This document shows positions 34,278-46,278 of a stretch of DNA of 64,000 bases, piece by piece. Every line of letters begins with the position of its first letter. Positions within the stretch are counted from its first letter, which is position 1. This stretch comes from Allium sativum (Eukaryota > Streptophyta > Magnoliopsida > Asparagales > Amaryllidaceae), in the NCBI GenBank assembly GCA_030737875.1, contig CM060922.1:229008335-229072334 (forward strand), read 5' to 3'. The notes beneath the pieces are model-generated. The model searched no databases and had not been told where the DNA came from. It was given only the letters and a program-made list of their open reading frames with translations. The position numbers were made by a program, and so were the translations under genes.

Positions 34278-35798
34278 AATTTATACATCGCTAATATAAC
34301 TTATACAACACATGTACATGAGGTATATAATGCGTATATAACTTACACTTCGCTTATATAATTTATACATCGTGATTCCATTCACACAATTTAGTTTAGA
34401 TTCCTCACATTGGTTATTGCAGTGCTAAAAATCGTAGGAAGATCAGAAAAATCTGCGGCTTCTTCTAGAATGTAGAGAGCCTCCTTGCGGTCACGGTGTC
34501 TCCTGTTTCATCGAATTTCGTTAACGAACGGAAAAGATATTATTTTTCAAAGTTATGTAACGCTTTATAGTGTTATTTTCATTTCAGAATAATAAAGGTC
34601 ATACCTTTATTTTTGATTCGAAACTAGGGTTGAAAAATTCGTGAAATCTATCGATCGTTGCTTCGATCAGGTGGTGCCACGTGGAAGAGCTACGAACCAG
34701 CTCCCTGTCGGTGGTGGTGCGGTTCCCTTCGGTGGTCGGAGGAAGGCGGCGCGGCGTCAGAAAGGTGGCGACTTCCTCGGCGTGGTTCAGGCGATATAGG
34801 CGATGGTGGAGGGCGGCGTTTGGTCGGATGTGAAGAGGGGACGAAGGCGAGTGGAGTGGTGGTGGCGCGGCTTAGCGTCGCCTGTGGCGGCGGGAAAACG
34901 AAGGGGAAGGTTCGAGCTTGAGGAACCGTCGATATCGTCTAAGGCGGCTAGGGTTTTTGAGTTTTTTTTTTTAAAAGAAAAATTCCTATTGGTCGAGACT
35001 TTATAGGGAAATTTAAATAGTGTTTTTGCAAACGAACTCGAAATCAAACCCAACGACTGTCACCCTAGCTAAATACCCCCATTCCGGACACAATGGGATA
35101 TGTTTCGTTGGCCAATTCGACTGTTACAGTCAGTTATTTTTCAAATTAAAATATAAAACATTCAATATTTAATTTGAACGTACATTTCAATTTGCCAGGG
35201 CCACAAACTGAATCGAAAAATTCCAGAAAAATAAATCTAGCTTTGTTTTGACGATACGGTCCTAACAAAACCAGTTTCGTCGAATTCTGAGCTCGTTTGA
35301 AAAACGGCCATTTTTAGGTCGACCCATTTTAACAGAAATTGACCAATCACATTTTCTTTTGCCCCGCTCACATACTAGCTTCAAAAATTATGAAATTTGA
35401 AACTTAGCAATAGTTTGACATCCCGGACCCAACAAAAGTGGTTTCGTCAAATTCCGAGGTCGTATGCAAAATATCTATTTTCAAGGGCTATATATGCTAT
35501 ATAGCGACCTTTCTGAAAATTCATTTGGCCATAACTTTTGATTCCCGCTATGAAACTTCGATTTTTCAGATTCGTTAGAAAGGTATTCATAAACAGATTT
35601 AAATATTTTCAGTTTCGCTAAAATCCGTTATATTTTCCACCCGGTACAGTCAGACAAAGTTTGTATTCAAAATTTCAAACTGCAATACTATACCTAATTC
35701 TTTATTTTATTGAAATATGCTATTTCAATTATTCAAATTCTTTGGTATTAACCAATTTTAAAATTTTAAAATTGGTTCACATTTTCCGGGTTATTACA
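34278..35798 (-). repeat. 5' LTR of the chromovirus, second segment (after the nested element)
   Basis: It aligns with about 12990-14516 of the left LTR, including the GC-rich island and G-box (34677-34684). It ends GGTTATTACA. Together with 19091-23538 it makes 5,969 bp against 5,962 bp for the left copy, so the LTR is complete apart from the insertion. Confidence 0.93.
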
Positions 35799-35803
35799 CA
35801 TAC
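35799..35803. other. Right target-site duplication (CATAC) of the chromovirus
   Basis: It is identical to 8550-8554. It confirms that 8555-35798 entered as one unit and that the flanks on both sides were once adjacent. Confidence 0.92.
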
Positions 35804-35873
35804 ATAAGCAACAATGAAAAACAACAAAAAATGCATGCATGCATTAGATCTAAATATATTTTATACCACTCAC

Positions 35874-36386
35874 AATCTTTCGAGTGTTGATTCCAGAATA
35901 ATCCCATCCTATTGCTACCACTGCTTTAAATATGCCTTGTTTACGTACCTTTTATCCAACCAAAGAAAACACCCGCAATTTGATTAGGAAGAGTTGCATA
36001 CAAATTGTTATCTGCTTTAGCCATATGATAGGGTAAAGTGTAAGTAAAATGAAACCTGAATGCTAATCAAAATTTTGTAGATATACATTTACTGGCCTGA
36101 AATCGTATCAAGCCATGTGTAACCATCATGATTATGTATATCGCTTATTATACCAGTAACATGTAAGGGTACAATTGGTAAAGCAATTACAATTAATGAA
36201 TAATTGGATCAAAATATTATATTGGCTATGAAAGTTTATAAGCTACAAAATTAGAGGAGGAACTTACAATCATCAAATGCAGAAAGACCCCATAAATCAG
36301 GCTGAAACTCAAGAAGGAAATTAAGTTTATAATCCGTAACAACATCAACCTCGTCTTGAATTCTAATAACTGGAATGACTACAACA
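35874..36386 (-). pseudogene. FHY: FMN hydrolase/riboflavin kinase gene fragment, three exons
   Basis: On the minus strand, 36386-36268 encodes VVIPVIRIQDEVDVVTDYKL and FLLEFQPDLWGLSAFDD, ending at a GTAAGT donor. The exon 36011-35949 continues the frame with LYATLPNQIAGVFFGWIK, ending before GTACGT. The exon 35920-35874 reads VVAIGWDYSGINTRKI before GTGAGT. The series resembles the end of the HAD-type FMN hydrolase domain followed by the riboflavin kinase domain of the plant bifunctional enzyme (GVYFGWA and IGWNPYF-like blocks). Retained introns show that genomic DNA, not mRNA, was copied. The upstream part of the first exon is displaced to 40566-40620 by a solo LTR. Confidence 0.7.
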
Positions 36387-39300
36387 TGTAACCTCCCGAA
36401 ATTTTGCGATAATTTAAAATATTAAATTTTAATGTGGTTTTAAACAAAATTGTTATAAATATTAAAATTGATGTTTTATGTCATAGATTGTTGAAATATG
36501 AACTTAACCTGATTATTTGAGAATTTATTTTCAATGGCTATATATGATAATGACCGGGTTTGTTAATCTAATTTTTTTTTTTTGAATTTGAAGTTTATAT
36601 TGAATTATTTGGATTTAATTTAGTCAATAAATTTATAATTAAACTTTAAATATTGAAATTGCATTAATGTATGGTGGAAACTTAAATAAATTATTTAAGT
36701 AATTAATTTAACTTATTTTGACAATTATAACATGTATTAGTTGTAAATAATTTTGTGATTTTATTTACATTGATTAACTGCAAAAGCCGGATTTTAATAT
36801 TAATATATTTAATAAGATTGATTAGCGTAATTAATAATTGAAATAAAATTTGAATTTGTAAATAATGAAATTCGACTTACTTGAACAATAGAAACTTTAT
36901 TGATTATTATTGAAATTCGATTTTTATTATTTGAATTAAATTGAGTCAATGAATTTGTAAATAAAACACTTGATTAAGATTAAATGGTTAATAAACGAAA
37001 AATGAATATTTTAATATATTAATGTAGTGGTTAAAATTGTCATTTTTGCAAATGATCTCAGAATTCGATGAAATTAATTTTATTGGATTTGAAATTGTAA
37101 ATTATTGTATGATCTAAAATTTCGTACCCATCGGAATTATCGTTTAATCGTAAAAATTAAAACGTGTATAAATTTATATGTACAATTCAATTAAATAATC
37201 CAGTTTTAGAAGTAACAGCTAAGGACTTTGGAATTGGGCTTTGAAACCTATTCCATTGCGTTTAGAAGGCATCAAAACCTATCGGTAGGCTGTAAGCAGG
37301 CCTGATTTGGACATAGTCCAGTTTTTGGCTTAAATACACGCAAAACAATAAAAATAATATTATTATATTCATTTCGGAACCCTAATTTCTGAGCCGCCAT
37401 TCTTATATTTCGATGGCCACAAGCTTTCAAGACTTTGATCCTTAATTTCTTTCGATCCGTTCAATGAACTTAAACATTTCCAAAGCCAAAATTGTAAAGC
37501 GTCGAAAGGGCTAAATCCATACGGTTAATTGTATATTTTGGAGCCTAAATTCACCAGAATCTAGTCATCTAACGGTGCGGTTTACTGTGTTTTCAAGCAG
37601 CTATGGTTGATTGTAGGAGACGACGTTTTGGCTGCTGATGGTGTTCTTGAAGGCGGTCGCGGTGATGGAATCCGATTAACTTCTGGTGGCATATATAGAA
37701 GGGCGTGATTAAAGGTTCCATCGCGTTTTGGGTTGTTTTCATCGTTACGAGTTTACTGGAGCAAACGCGTGAAGAAGAAAGGATGGACGAATGATGCTGA
37801 CGTGGCATCCATTGTGTGGGTGAGGGATTTTTTATTTTATTTTGTTTAATTTTGAAATTAAAACGATAAAACTTGTATAACTTTCACATACGATCTCAGA
37901 TTTACGCATGGTTTGATCCATTGGGATCGTATCGAAATTCCGGACAACATGGAGCTTTTTCGTCGGCTGATTCTGAAACTGTAAATTTTTGGGCTAAAAT
38001 TTGGATTTCAATCTCGTGCAGAAACAAAGGTGAGTGACTAAACCCACTCAAACCTAACTAAAATATTTTTTATTAATTAAATCAAATTTATGTTATGATA
38101 TGATTATTTTATTTACTGTTTGATTGTTTAAACTACTTATTTGTATTAACCGGTATAGAAAGTATAATTTAATTAACTATTGTTATAAATTGTACTGCTA
38201 GAATTTAATTTCTAGTTAAAAAATCTCATACCCAATGGCTAGTACACTGATATTATATTGAACTGTTTAGATGTATTAATTTTGATGGATGCCTTGAAGT
38301 TATATATTTGATATATTGATATGTAATTCATCTTGTTATCGACATTTGTTTATATATGTTATTGATTTTGTTGATTAATCCCAACCATTAACCTAGATGC
38401 TACGGGCATCAAATAAACCCGAGATTAATCATTAAAATGAATTAAGAACGTAGGTTGAAATGATAAATACCTATGACCCTGATTTGGATTGAAGTGATAT
38501 ATATCATTTCCCAAAATACTAAAATTACATTTTAAGTATTACTTGGCCATGGGATAGAAAATTATATACGGACACTAGTTGGTTAAATAAAAATTGTTTT
38601 AACCTTGAATTTTGGAATATCGTTGTAAAGTCAAAGTAAATGATATTGTTAATCGATTTTCTTTAAATTTGAACTTTGAGGTTTTAAATTTTAAAGAATT
38701 CATAAATGTGGATAACTGAAGTTAAAACTGAATTGAATATGAACTAAATTTATCGAAATTGAATTGCTTACCCGTCTTTGATATTCACTTTAAATTAATT
38801 TGATTTATAGTAATAATTGAATTGTGAACTCAAGATTTTTATAAATGAATAATTCAAAGTGAGAATTGTAATTGAAATTAAATTATTTGAATCGAATTAT
38901 TAAATCGAATTGTTTGAAATCGAACCGTTGAATCGAATTGAAATATAAATGGGAAGTCAAAGCCTTTTGAATTAAGAAATCGAAATTTAGTCGAATTCAT
39001 ATGAAACTGACTAATTCCAGCTATAGTATTTTAAACCATTTTATAAACTATTTTATTTTTATAACAATTATTTTCTTTATAAACTATTTACCTTATAACT
39101 ATTTTATTTTATTAATTATTGTAAATAAACCATTTTAATAATTAACCACTTATTTTATAAACTATTTTAATATTTTTACTATAAATTTGACTAATTTTGA
39201 AATTTCTATTTTAAATACAAATTACTTATTTTCAAACTATTTCAATTATATATCTAAACCATTTTAAACATATTTTAACCCTTTTAATATTCAAATTATT

Positions 39301-40565
39301 TTAAATTTGGAATTGTTTCAAGATTTTAAGTTTGGTTTTAAATGGAGATTTTAATATGAAAATATATCCTATTTTTAATATGAAGTGGTTTCAAAGAAAA
39401 ATCTGATATTTTGATATGAATTATGAACCCCTTTGAAATGTAAATACAACCGGTGTGAAAAATGTAAACGTTTGGCTGTTAAAGAGACCGGGATCAGATA
39501 TTGTCATACTCTCTGCCAATACCGAAAACCACTTTAACAACTGTGTACGCGGTGAAGTTCCAGAATGAAGTATGATGGATTTGGAGGCGATTACTAGACT
39601 TAAAGAAAAAGAACGATGATGGATAGCCTTGACCTTCGGGTTATAATTAAAATGACTAAAACAGGAGCTATACCCAAGTTAATGTGAGCTAGCTCCTCTT
39701 AGCAGACATGCTTCTTCGATACCATATATTACTTTGTGATTGATTGGCACCTTTGATTTTTAGGAGTATTATCTGGGGTGGGCGGTAGTCACGGTAGTCG
39801 CGGCTATGCGTTACCACCGGCCTGGGTCCGCAATCCGGTAGAATCCTACTGATGGGTATTGCCTCGATGCCTTATCATATTTATCTTGATCGTGCCCTTT
39901 ACGATTTTGATTTAGCATTGTCGTATCAAGGCATATCCTTATCCATCGACGTACTGATGTGTTATACGCAAACTGTACGACAATGGTATAAATGGTGCAA
40001 GGGTAATAATGGTAATCCTGCTTACACTATTTTAATATTTTATATTTAACCATAGACACTATTATAATAGCGTATTTTATTATATAGTATCTAGTTTGAC
40101 GGATCCTTAAGAGATGGAATTTCCCGTAACATCTCTTAAGTTATTGCAATCATATTATCACATGAAATTGATTTAACTGATATGAGAATATTTTAGTTCT
40201 GATCCGAGTGTTTTTGTCTTTTCATTTATGCTCGGGTCAGCCTGAGTTTCAGTTATTGAAGACAACGTTATGAAGATGGAGCTCAACAGACGATTTATTA
40301 TTATTTCTCCGCTGCAAATATTGGTATGTTTATAATAGTTAACTCTGATAATTGTTGTAAAATATGATCAAATGTATGTTTTTAACAGCTTCACGAACTG
40401 TTATTTATTTATTATATTTTGTCCTTCCGCTGAGATTCTGTGATTGTATCTTTTCTTTCTTCTTTTCTTATATTAATCCCAATAACTATCTGTATTTTAG
40501 ATTTGTTTAGGTCGACATATAAGGATCATTGTCGATTTGAACGGTAAAAAATGCAGGTCATTACA
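36387..40565 (+). repeat. Solo LTR, about 4.18 kb
   Basis: It starts TGTAACCTCCCG and ends GGTCATTACA. Flanks are CAACA (left) and CAACC (right), a 5-bp duplication with one mismatch. Removing it restores the reading frame of the riboflavin-kinase fragment exactly (GAQVV joined to VIPVI). No polyprotein motif, primer site or second LTR is present, so it is a solo LTR left by recombination. Most of it is AT-rich. 39050-39300 is a low-complexity run of ATTTTATAAACTATTTTA-like sequence. The terminal sequence suggests Ty3/gypsy. Confidence 0.82.
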
Positions 40566-40620
40566 CAACCTGTGCACCAGAAGATTTTGCAGCTCTAACA
40601 CCAACTCTGTTTACAGTTTC
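40566..40620 (-). pseudogene. FHY: Upstream piece of the FMN hydrolase/riboflavin kinase exon
   Basis: The minus strand reads ETVNRVGVRAAKSSGAQVV, matching the pattern of the HAD-hydrolase motif IV region (VGVKAAKAAG-like) before the sequence resumes at 36386. An AG acceptor with a preceding pyrimidine/AT-rich stretch lies at about 40607. Frame and sense agree with the rest of the fragment across the solo LTR. Confidence 0.7.
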
Positions 40621-40770
40621 ATGAGATTAATTATAAATATATAGTCCAAAGACAATGAAATGTATCTGTTACTTATTCAAGCACTTGCGGAGAATTCAGT
40701 CACCAAGCAATTTGATGTATCCATCCCTAGTCTCTTAGCATTCAGGTTGAAGCCACTAAAAATTAATTAC

Positions 40771-40869
40771 CTCTATGATGGTGTCTGCCCGAAACTCTGA
40801 TCTCCACTGAAGCATGTCAGCCCACATGTGCTTGGCTTTCTCAATATCATACTTCCTGCTTTTAGAAAC
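40771..40869 (-). pseudogene. SFH: SEC14-like phosphatidylinositol transfer protein exon
   Basis: One 99-bp exon encodes 33 residues: [20 protein letters not shown] then [12 protein letters not shown]. It is bounded by a TTAG acceptor and a GAG|GTAATT donor. It matches the CRAL-TRIO N-terminal exon of plant SFH proteins ([20 protein letters not shown]). The neighbouring SEC14 exons are not seen in order on either side, so this is an isolated piece. The nearest neighbour on the 3' side is the riboflavin-kinase fragment, with no shared function. Confidence 0.82.
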
Positions 40870-42399
40870 CTAAGATTATAAATGACTACATCAGTTACAA
40901 GCATATGATGAAGTATGTTAAACATGCCAAAACCCATCCATTTCAAACCTCCTTTCATACGACACCAAACTCTAGCTAAATCACCATCCTCTCCAAGCAT
41001 TCACCGAAACGAGACCTTTCTCTCGGAGGTCTATACACAAAAAGCAACTGCCATGTTGTTGATGTATGTTAAAACATAAGTTTTATACAGTATAATTCAA
41101 AATATTACACAAAAATCTTCGTAGTTGAATTTATGAAATATTTTAAACTATGATATTACCGCTTCTTTAATGCGATGTTTTAGGTTCCCTCGAGTTACTT
41201 TACTAATAACCTGAACCTGCACAGTTCATATAAAAGTTAAGCACAGACAATGGAACTTGCAGAATGAATTAAAAGTCCAAAAAATTTTAAATAATGATTT
41301 AACCGGTGTATCATCAGAAACTGATTTCATGTTCTTCGGTACGTATAAGTGAATGCTTTGACTTCATTTGAGTATTTCTAATACATAAAATGAAATTTTA
41401 AAATGAATGTATTTATCAAGTTTATCTGAATGGCTAAACACTCCCACTATTTAGGCTTTTTATCCATGACAATGGTTAGTAGACCTATAGAATATCTGCC
41501 CTTGGAGTGCAGTGGAACCTTATAAATATAACATACAGCTTGTTTTTGGTCGAAAGATGAAATTCTTAATGATAGTTGGTTATATTCGCCAATTTTCGCA
41601 ATTCCTAGTGCATCAGTTTGCGAAAAAATTGCAGACTGTATTCGTTTTTTGTGATAAATACGAACTGTCTTATATTCTAAATGCTTGCACACAACATTTG
41701 TATTTTGTTTTTATTTATATGAAATACTTGTAGGAAATCTAATTATGCATAAGATGCAAATTTTACAAAAAAATAAATTGAGTAAATAATTTTTTATTCT
41801 TACCAGAGAAAGGCTATCAAATCTTGAGCACTAAACCCATGCTGACTAAAAATTTTGATAAGTGAAACTGGTGCAGGTAATCTTGATTGTGTCTTCTATA
41901 TTAAACCTTCCTTTTGGCACATATTGTAAAACGGTCCTCCTGCCTGATTTTCATTCCAATCCAGAATAATAACTTGGCATATTATAACAATAATCTATTT
42001 CCACGTTTGGAGGAGAAGCTTCCCTTTAATATTATCTTCATTAAAAAAATTCTTCAAATCATTAAGAAATAACATGACTGCATGGTATTTGAAAACAATA
42101 AATAAAATGGGATCTCATAGATTGAGATAATAAAAAGAAACAACTCATTAAGAATGAAGGAATAATTAAAATATCTCAAAGATTAATATTGAAGGTACCA
42201 TTATTTAAATGTAGTTTACATAGCAATGCTAAAAAAACAGCTCATGCACTTGTATTGGTATTGAAAAAAGAATTACCTAGCTGTACAGTCCATAAACATA
42301 TTATACACAAAGTTTCATCAACCATATATTAACTGAAGTCGTTTATGGTTATAAATATTTCAAAAGAATTAAAGAAAAAATAATTTATTTATTTACCAC
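40870..42399 (-). other. Unassigned part of the captured block
   Basis: Several short minus-strand pieces look exon-like. One is near 41170-41220 (KVTRGNLKHRIKEA, followed by a GTAATA donor), one near 41320-41370 (SIHLYVPKNMKSVSDDTPV), one near 41450-41510 (PLHSKGRYSIGLLTIVMD) and one near 41900 (GRFNIEDTIKIT). I do not recognise their source genes. Some could be further captured exons, others the tail of the helicase transcript. AT-rich non-coding sequence separates them. Confidence 0.35.
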
Positions 42400-42894
42400 T
42401 TATTTAAGAGACATTTTATGTAACTGTTCTTCCTCCATTAATCTTGAATGTAAGCCTTTGCATTTCCCAATTTGCGTAAGTCTTTCAAAAGTGAACATAG
42501 GGTTGAAAGCAAGATCCTCTAATTTCCTACTTCGTGATATTGCAACAAAAGTTAAACCAAGACTTTCCCGATCGCCAATATTAATGATTGCTCGATCAAG
42601 TGTGAGTCCATGACTTTTATGTATCGTTATTGCCCAATATAAGACCAAAGGTAATTGGATTCTCATACGTGATGTACCAGAAGAAGTTTTCCAATGTACC
42701 GTTTGAGGAATTATTGGAATAATGTTTGTTCCCTCACGAAATCGATTACCATGATAATTATCAAAATCCACCATCACTACCAGCGGTTGATCATCAAGAG
42801 AGCTTGATGAATGAGAATACACAATATCCACAACAGTACCCATTGCACCGTTGACTAACACATTTTGCACTGAAAGATTTGACCGCAACATCAC
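42400..42894 (-). pseudogene. PIF1-type helicase C-terminal motifs
   Basis: MMLRSNLSVQNVLVNGAMGTV, then PLVLYWAITIHKSHGLTLD and GLTFVAISRSRKLEDLAF match the late motifs of the Helitron/PIF1 helicase. The open stretch is 164 residues and ends naturally at 42400, which may be the original stop. The bridging segment at about 43080-42900 (LYLFPTRTAANEHNKNC) is in the same sense. Confidence 0.9.
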
Positions 42895-43238
42895 TCGTGC
42901 ACCTACTGAGAGATAAACATATTTTTCGAAACCTGTTGCATCATCAGAAGAAGCATTAGATGTTGTTTCACAATTATTTATTGAAGGAACACATGCAATG
43001 GGTTTTCGAAGCTCAATTATACAATTTTTGTTGTGTTCATTAGCTGCCGTCCTTGTTGGAAAAAGATAAAGAGCGTTCTTAAAAGTTTATTTTACTTCGT
43101 TTGATAGCAATGCCCAATCTCTTGTTTTGAATAGTTTCCAACCGTCTAAAGTAGACACACCTCTACTTAATCTTTCTAAAGCCTGCCGTAAAGGTAGTTG
43201 TTTTATCTCCAGCTTGGCGGAATATATATATGATAGTC

Positions 43239-43718
43239 TTACACACCTATTGAAACCTGAATATGTAACTCCTCCACATTGTTGCAAAAGATTTCCACCT
43301 TTATATACAATGAACTATCACACACAGGAGGCAGTTGTCGCATATCACCAACTAAGACAACCGAAACACCACCGAACACGTCATTCACTGAAAAAATATC
43401 ACAGCAACGTAAATCAACATTCGCAATCATTATTCAACCAAGCATGCTATATTCGTCAATTATAATCAACTTGGTATCTTTAAATTCTTCTTGCATACGA
43501 CGACATTGCTCTCCTGAAATTTCTTTATAGCATGACTTTCTTTCTGTAGAGATTGAAAGTTCATGATGGGTAGTACTGCCACCAATGTTGAATGCGGCCA
43601 CTCCGGTTGGAGCCATAATGCTAACCGCTTTACTACTTCCAAAATGAGTACTAATTGTACGAACAATGGAGTTTATAAGAGTTGATTTTCCCGTACCAGC
43701 TCCACCAAGTATGATCAT
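43239..43718 (-). pseudogene. PIF1-type helicase core: Walker A and B motifs
   Basis: ILGGAGTGKSTLINSIV is the Walker A loop, VSIMAPTGVAAFNIGGSTTH is motif Ia, and LIIIDEYSMLG is Walker B. After a frame break, VFGGVSVVLVGDMRQLPPV supplies motif III (GDxxQLPPV). These are the ATPase motifs of PIF1-superfamily helicases in the correct order and spacing. Confidence 0.92.
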
Positions 43719-45303
43719 TCGAATTGACTTTCCTTGTGATATAGTTTTATATACTATATCATGTGCAATTCATTGATCGTTTGATAACATATCTAAAGGA
43801 ATGTCAGTACAATTGTTCATAGTTTCATTTGTATATTCACTAGTTGATATGTATAAAATTACGTTCAACATCTATATTAGGATACCATTGAAGCGATTCA
43901 TTCCAATTATGCGAGGTATCAAAATCTCGTAAACCAATTTCTACCTCTCCTCCATCAACAAATAAGGGTTCCATCGATGCTGCAATCATCCATTTCTCTT
44001 GCTGATTTTGTTCATTATCATTTGTAATACCATCATCAACTTCAAACTCGTCTTTAATAGCATTTGGAAATGCATCAGGTTGAATTAAACCCAAACCAAC
44101 ATATCTTTGAGACCATTTCTCGAAGCATCCTCTTGTTTCATTTAGATTTCAATAGTGATGATGCAATAACACCTATATGTAATAATTAGTAGTAAGAGTA
44201 ATAACCCAGAATTGTGTAACTATTTTGAATTATAAAACACGAATATCGTGTGACATACAAGTAAAAATATATGATGTTTTGAGAAGAATTCATAAAAAGT
44301 AGAAAGTTGAATTAACAAAGAATATAAATGCAGTAAATAATGAATACCTGCTGTTCGTAGAAAAGTTCCCATTTATCGCTAAGTGGAGAAATTTTACTAC
44401 TTAGATCTGGTATAATTCGAAACACTGCCTCAATTCGAAGCTTATGCCAACCTTTATTAGAGTAGCGATAGTTTTTTACCATATCAAAAAGCGAAAGATT
44501 TTTAAATTCGCTTGGCCGATCCATATACCTTGCATAAAAATTGAATCTGATTCGATTGTATCTTCATCTGTTGCACCATTTCGACGTCGTATAATTGTTG
44601 ATAACATGCTTTTCTCACTTATTGTAAGTTGCACCATGGTTCTAGATGAATGTACAAGTGGGTAAGACATCAAAAGATGACATACCTCTTATGCAGAAAT
44701 ATCTCGTTCTAATACACTTTTAAGTAAAAGATTTTTAATTGCAGACGTAGAAGTTTGACATGGCGATGAATATTTTCGACTATTGCTCTGAACGTATCTA
44801 TGAAGGTCTTTAATACTGGTTCTGCTTTTGCTGCATATTTTCCAATATAATTTACCACTGCATGAACAGATAGGACCGGAGACCAATCAATGTTTGCACG
44901 CCAAACTTGAAGGACTTTTCTGTTATGTGAACACACAAAAGGATCATTCCGTTTTGATTTAAACCGGAAAATTTACTATATGGAGGATCTTCTACAATTT
45001 GAGACGGTGACAACACATCAAATGGATATTTAAAGCGACCTATCATTTGTTTGGTTGTTTTATGTAATCGTAAACATTGATTTCCACACCTAGAATGATG
45101 CATAACCCAAGTTATCAAGTTTGTGTAGTCATCATCATCGATATCTAAATTTGCATCAAGCGGAACAACTCTTGCACAAGGATGTTCTTGTTCATGTAAA
45201 GGTTCTAACATATGAGGGTTTGTTGTGAAAACAACAAGAAGCTTGAATGTTTTCTCATCATTGTCGGACAAAGGCGTATCATTCAAATCAATATGAAGCA
45301 TTT

Positions 45304-46278
45304 TAGATGTTTTGTTTTTCTGCACCTGAGAAAAACCATGCGCGCGCGCGCACACACACACACACGCACACACACATAAATGATACCATACTTGTTTCCT
45401 CACTTGCATCAATAACAAAAATGGCTTTAAAAAGTAATTACAAATTTCTCTTTTCGCAATACTAACCACATATAGGAGTATCTGATGTAAATTCAATGTC
45501 AAAAGTGTTGGAATGCAAAAATCTATATATGGTAATAATAACTTGCAAATTACATATTTCTACACATCTTAAAACCATTGCAGTGTAAATAGTTGCTTAT
45601 GAATTAAGATGGCATGCTATGCGTAAGTTATATCTTATCAAACTTACTGACCGACAACATCATTTTCCATATTTTATGTTCCCTGATAAAATGTTAAATC
45701 GTATATTTTACTATTACTAGAAAACAAGAAATAATTGCTCAGTTGGTGTTAAATGATGATAGCTGTAGTGCACACAAGTGACGATCAACGACATATACCA
45801 CTGTTGATAATTAACAAAAAAAAAAGAGCAAACATGACCATGTATATCTTGATTTTGTTATCATGATAGCTGTATGTCTAAATGATGACATGACCATGTC
45901 TAAATGATGATAGCTGTATGCAATTTTCTTATCATACCCAACTGAAAGGTTAAAAACTTCTAAGCACTTATAACATAATTTGCGGTATACCTCTACCTTA
46001 AACTACTATTTAACAACCCATGACCAGGTATATCTTGATTTGCATTTACTACAAAAACTTAAGTTGCATAACCTACTAGTTTATAACAATGCTGCTACAA
46101 TCCTGCCATAAAACCAAACAATCAAGTGACCATTTTGTCTTGAATATGCATATATCAAAAGAAAACATAAATTTACTATATGTTAGCAGCCGTCAACTAT
46201 CTAACAGTGTGGCGATTACCATACTAACCATCTTATACAAGCAAAAGTATAGAAATTTACAATTTTTAAATCAATCAC
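45304..46278. other. Non-coding gap with an alternating purine-pyrimidine tract
   Basis: Between the Pumilio piece and the helicase. An alternating run (GC)n(AC)n covers 45338-45376, a Z-DNA-prone microsatellite. The ATGATAGCTGTATG and ACCATGTCTAAATGATG phrases are repeated at about 45830-45930. I see no gene. Confidence 0.6.

Larger units (their letters stand above)
8555..35798 (-). mobile_element. Ty3/gypsy chromovirus with about 6-kb LTRs (Tekay/Del-like), split by a nested element
   Basis: The left LTR (8555-14516), internal region (14517-19090) and right LTR (19091-23538 plus 34278-35798) form one element on the minus strand. It is flanked by a perfect CATAC duplication. The primer binding site matches initiator tRNA-Met. 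The internal region encodes gag with two zinc knuckles, protease, RT, RNase H and integrase with a C-terminal chromodomain-like segment. All are present but interrupted by point stops and small frameshifts. Without the nested element it would be about 16.5 kb, of which about 12 kb is LTR. LTR copies differ by roughly 1-3% by eye. The chromovirus class is well supported; the Tekay/Del assignment is inference. Confidence 0.92.
42400..45303 (-). pseudogene. Helitron-type Rep C-terminal region plus PIF1-family helicase, broken
   Basis: The minus-strand order is: KMLHIDLNDTPLSDNDEKTF and HHSRCGNQCLRLHK (45303-45000), WRANIDWSPVLSVHAVVNYI then GKYAAKAEP (about 44900-44820), ERDISA (about 44700), PLVHSSRTMVQL, MDRPSEFKNLSLFDMVKNY (44520), a linker ending EIGLRDFDTSH, then the helicase. 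This is the layout of Helitron replication proteins after the HUH nuclease. The nuclease itself (HUH and tyrosine motifs) is absent, so the copy is truncated at its N-terminus. Stops and frame changes occur near 44940, 44700, 44290-44110, 43800, 43430 and 43080. It cannot act by itself. Confidence 0.85.
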
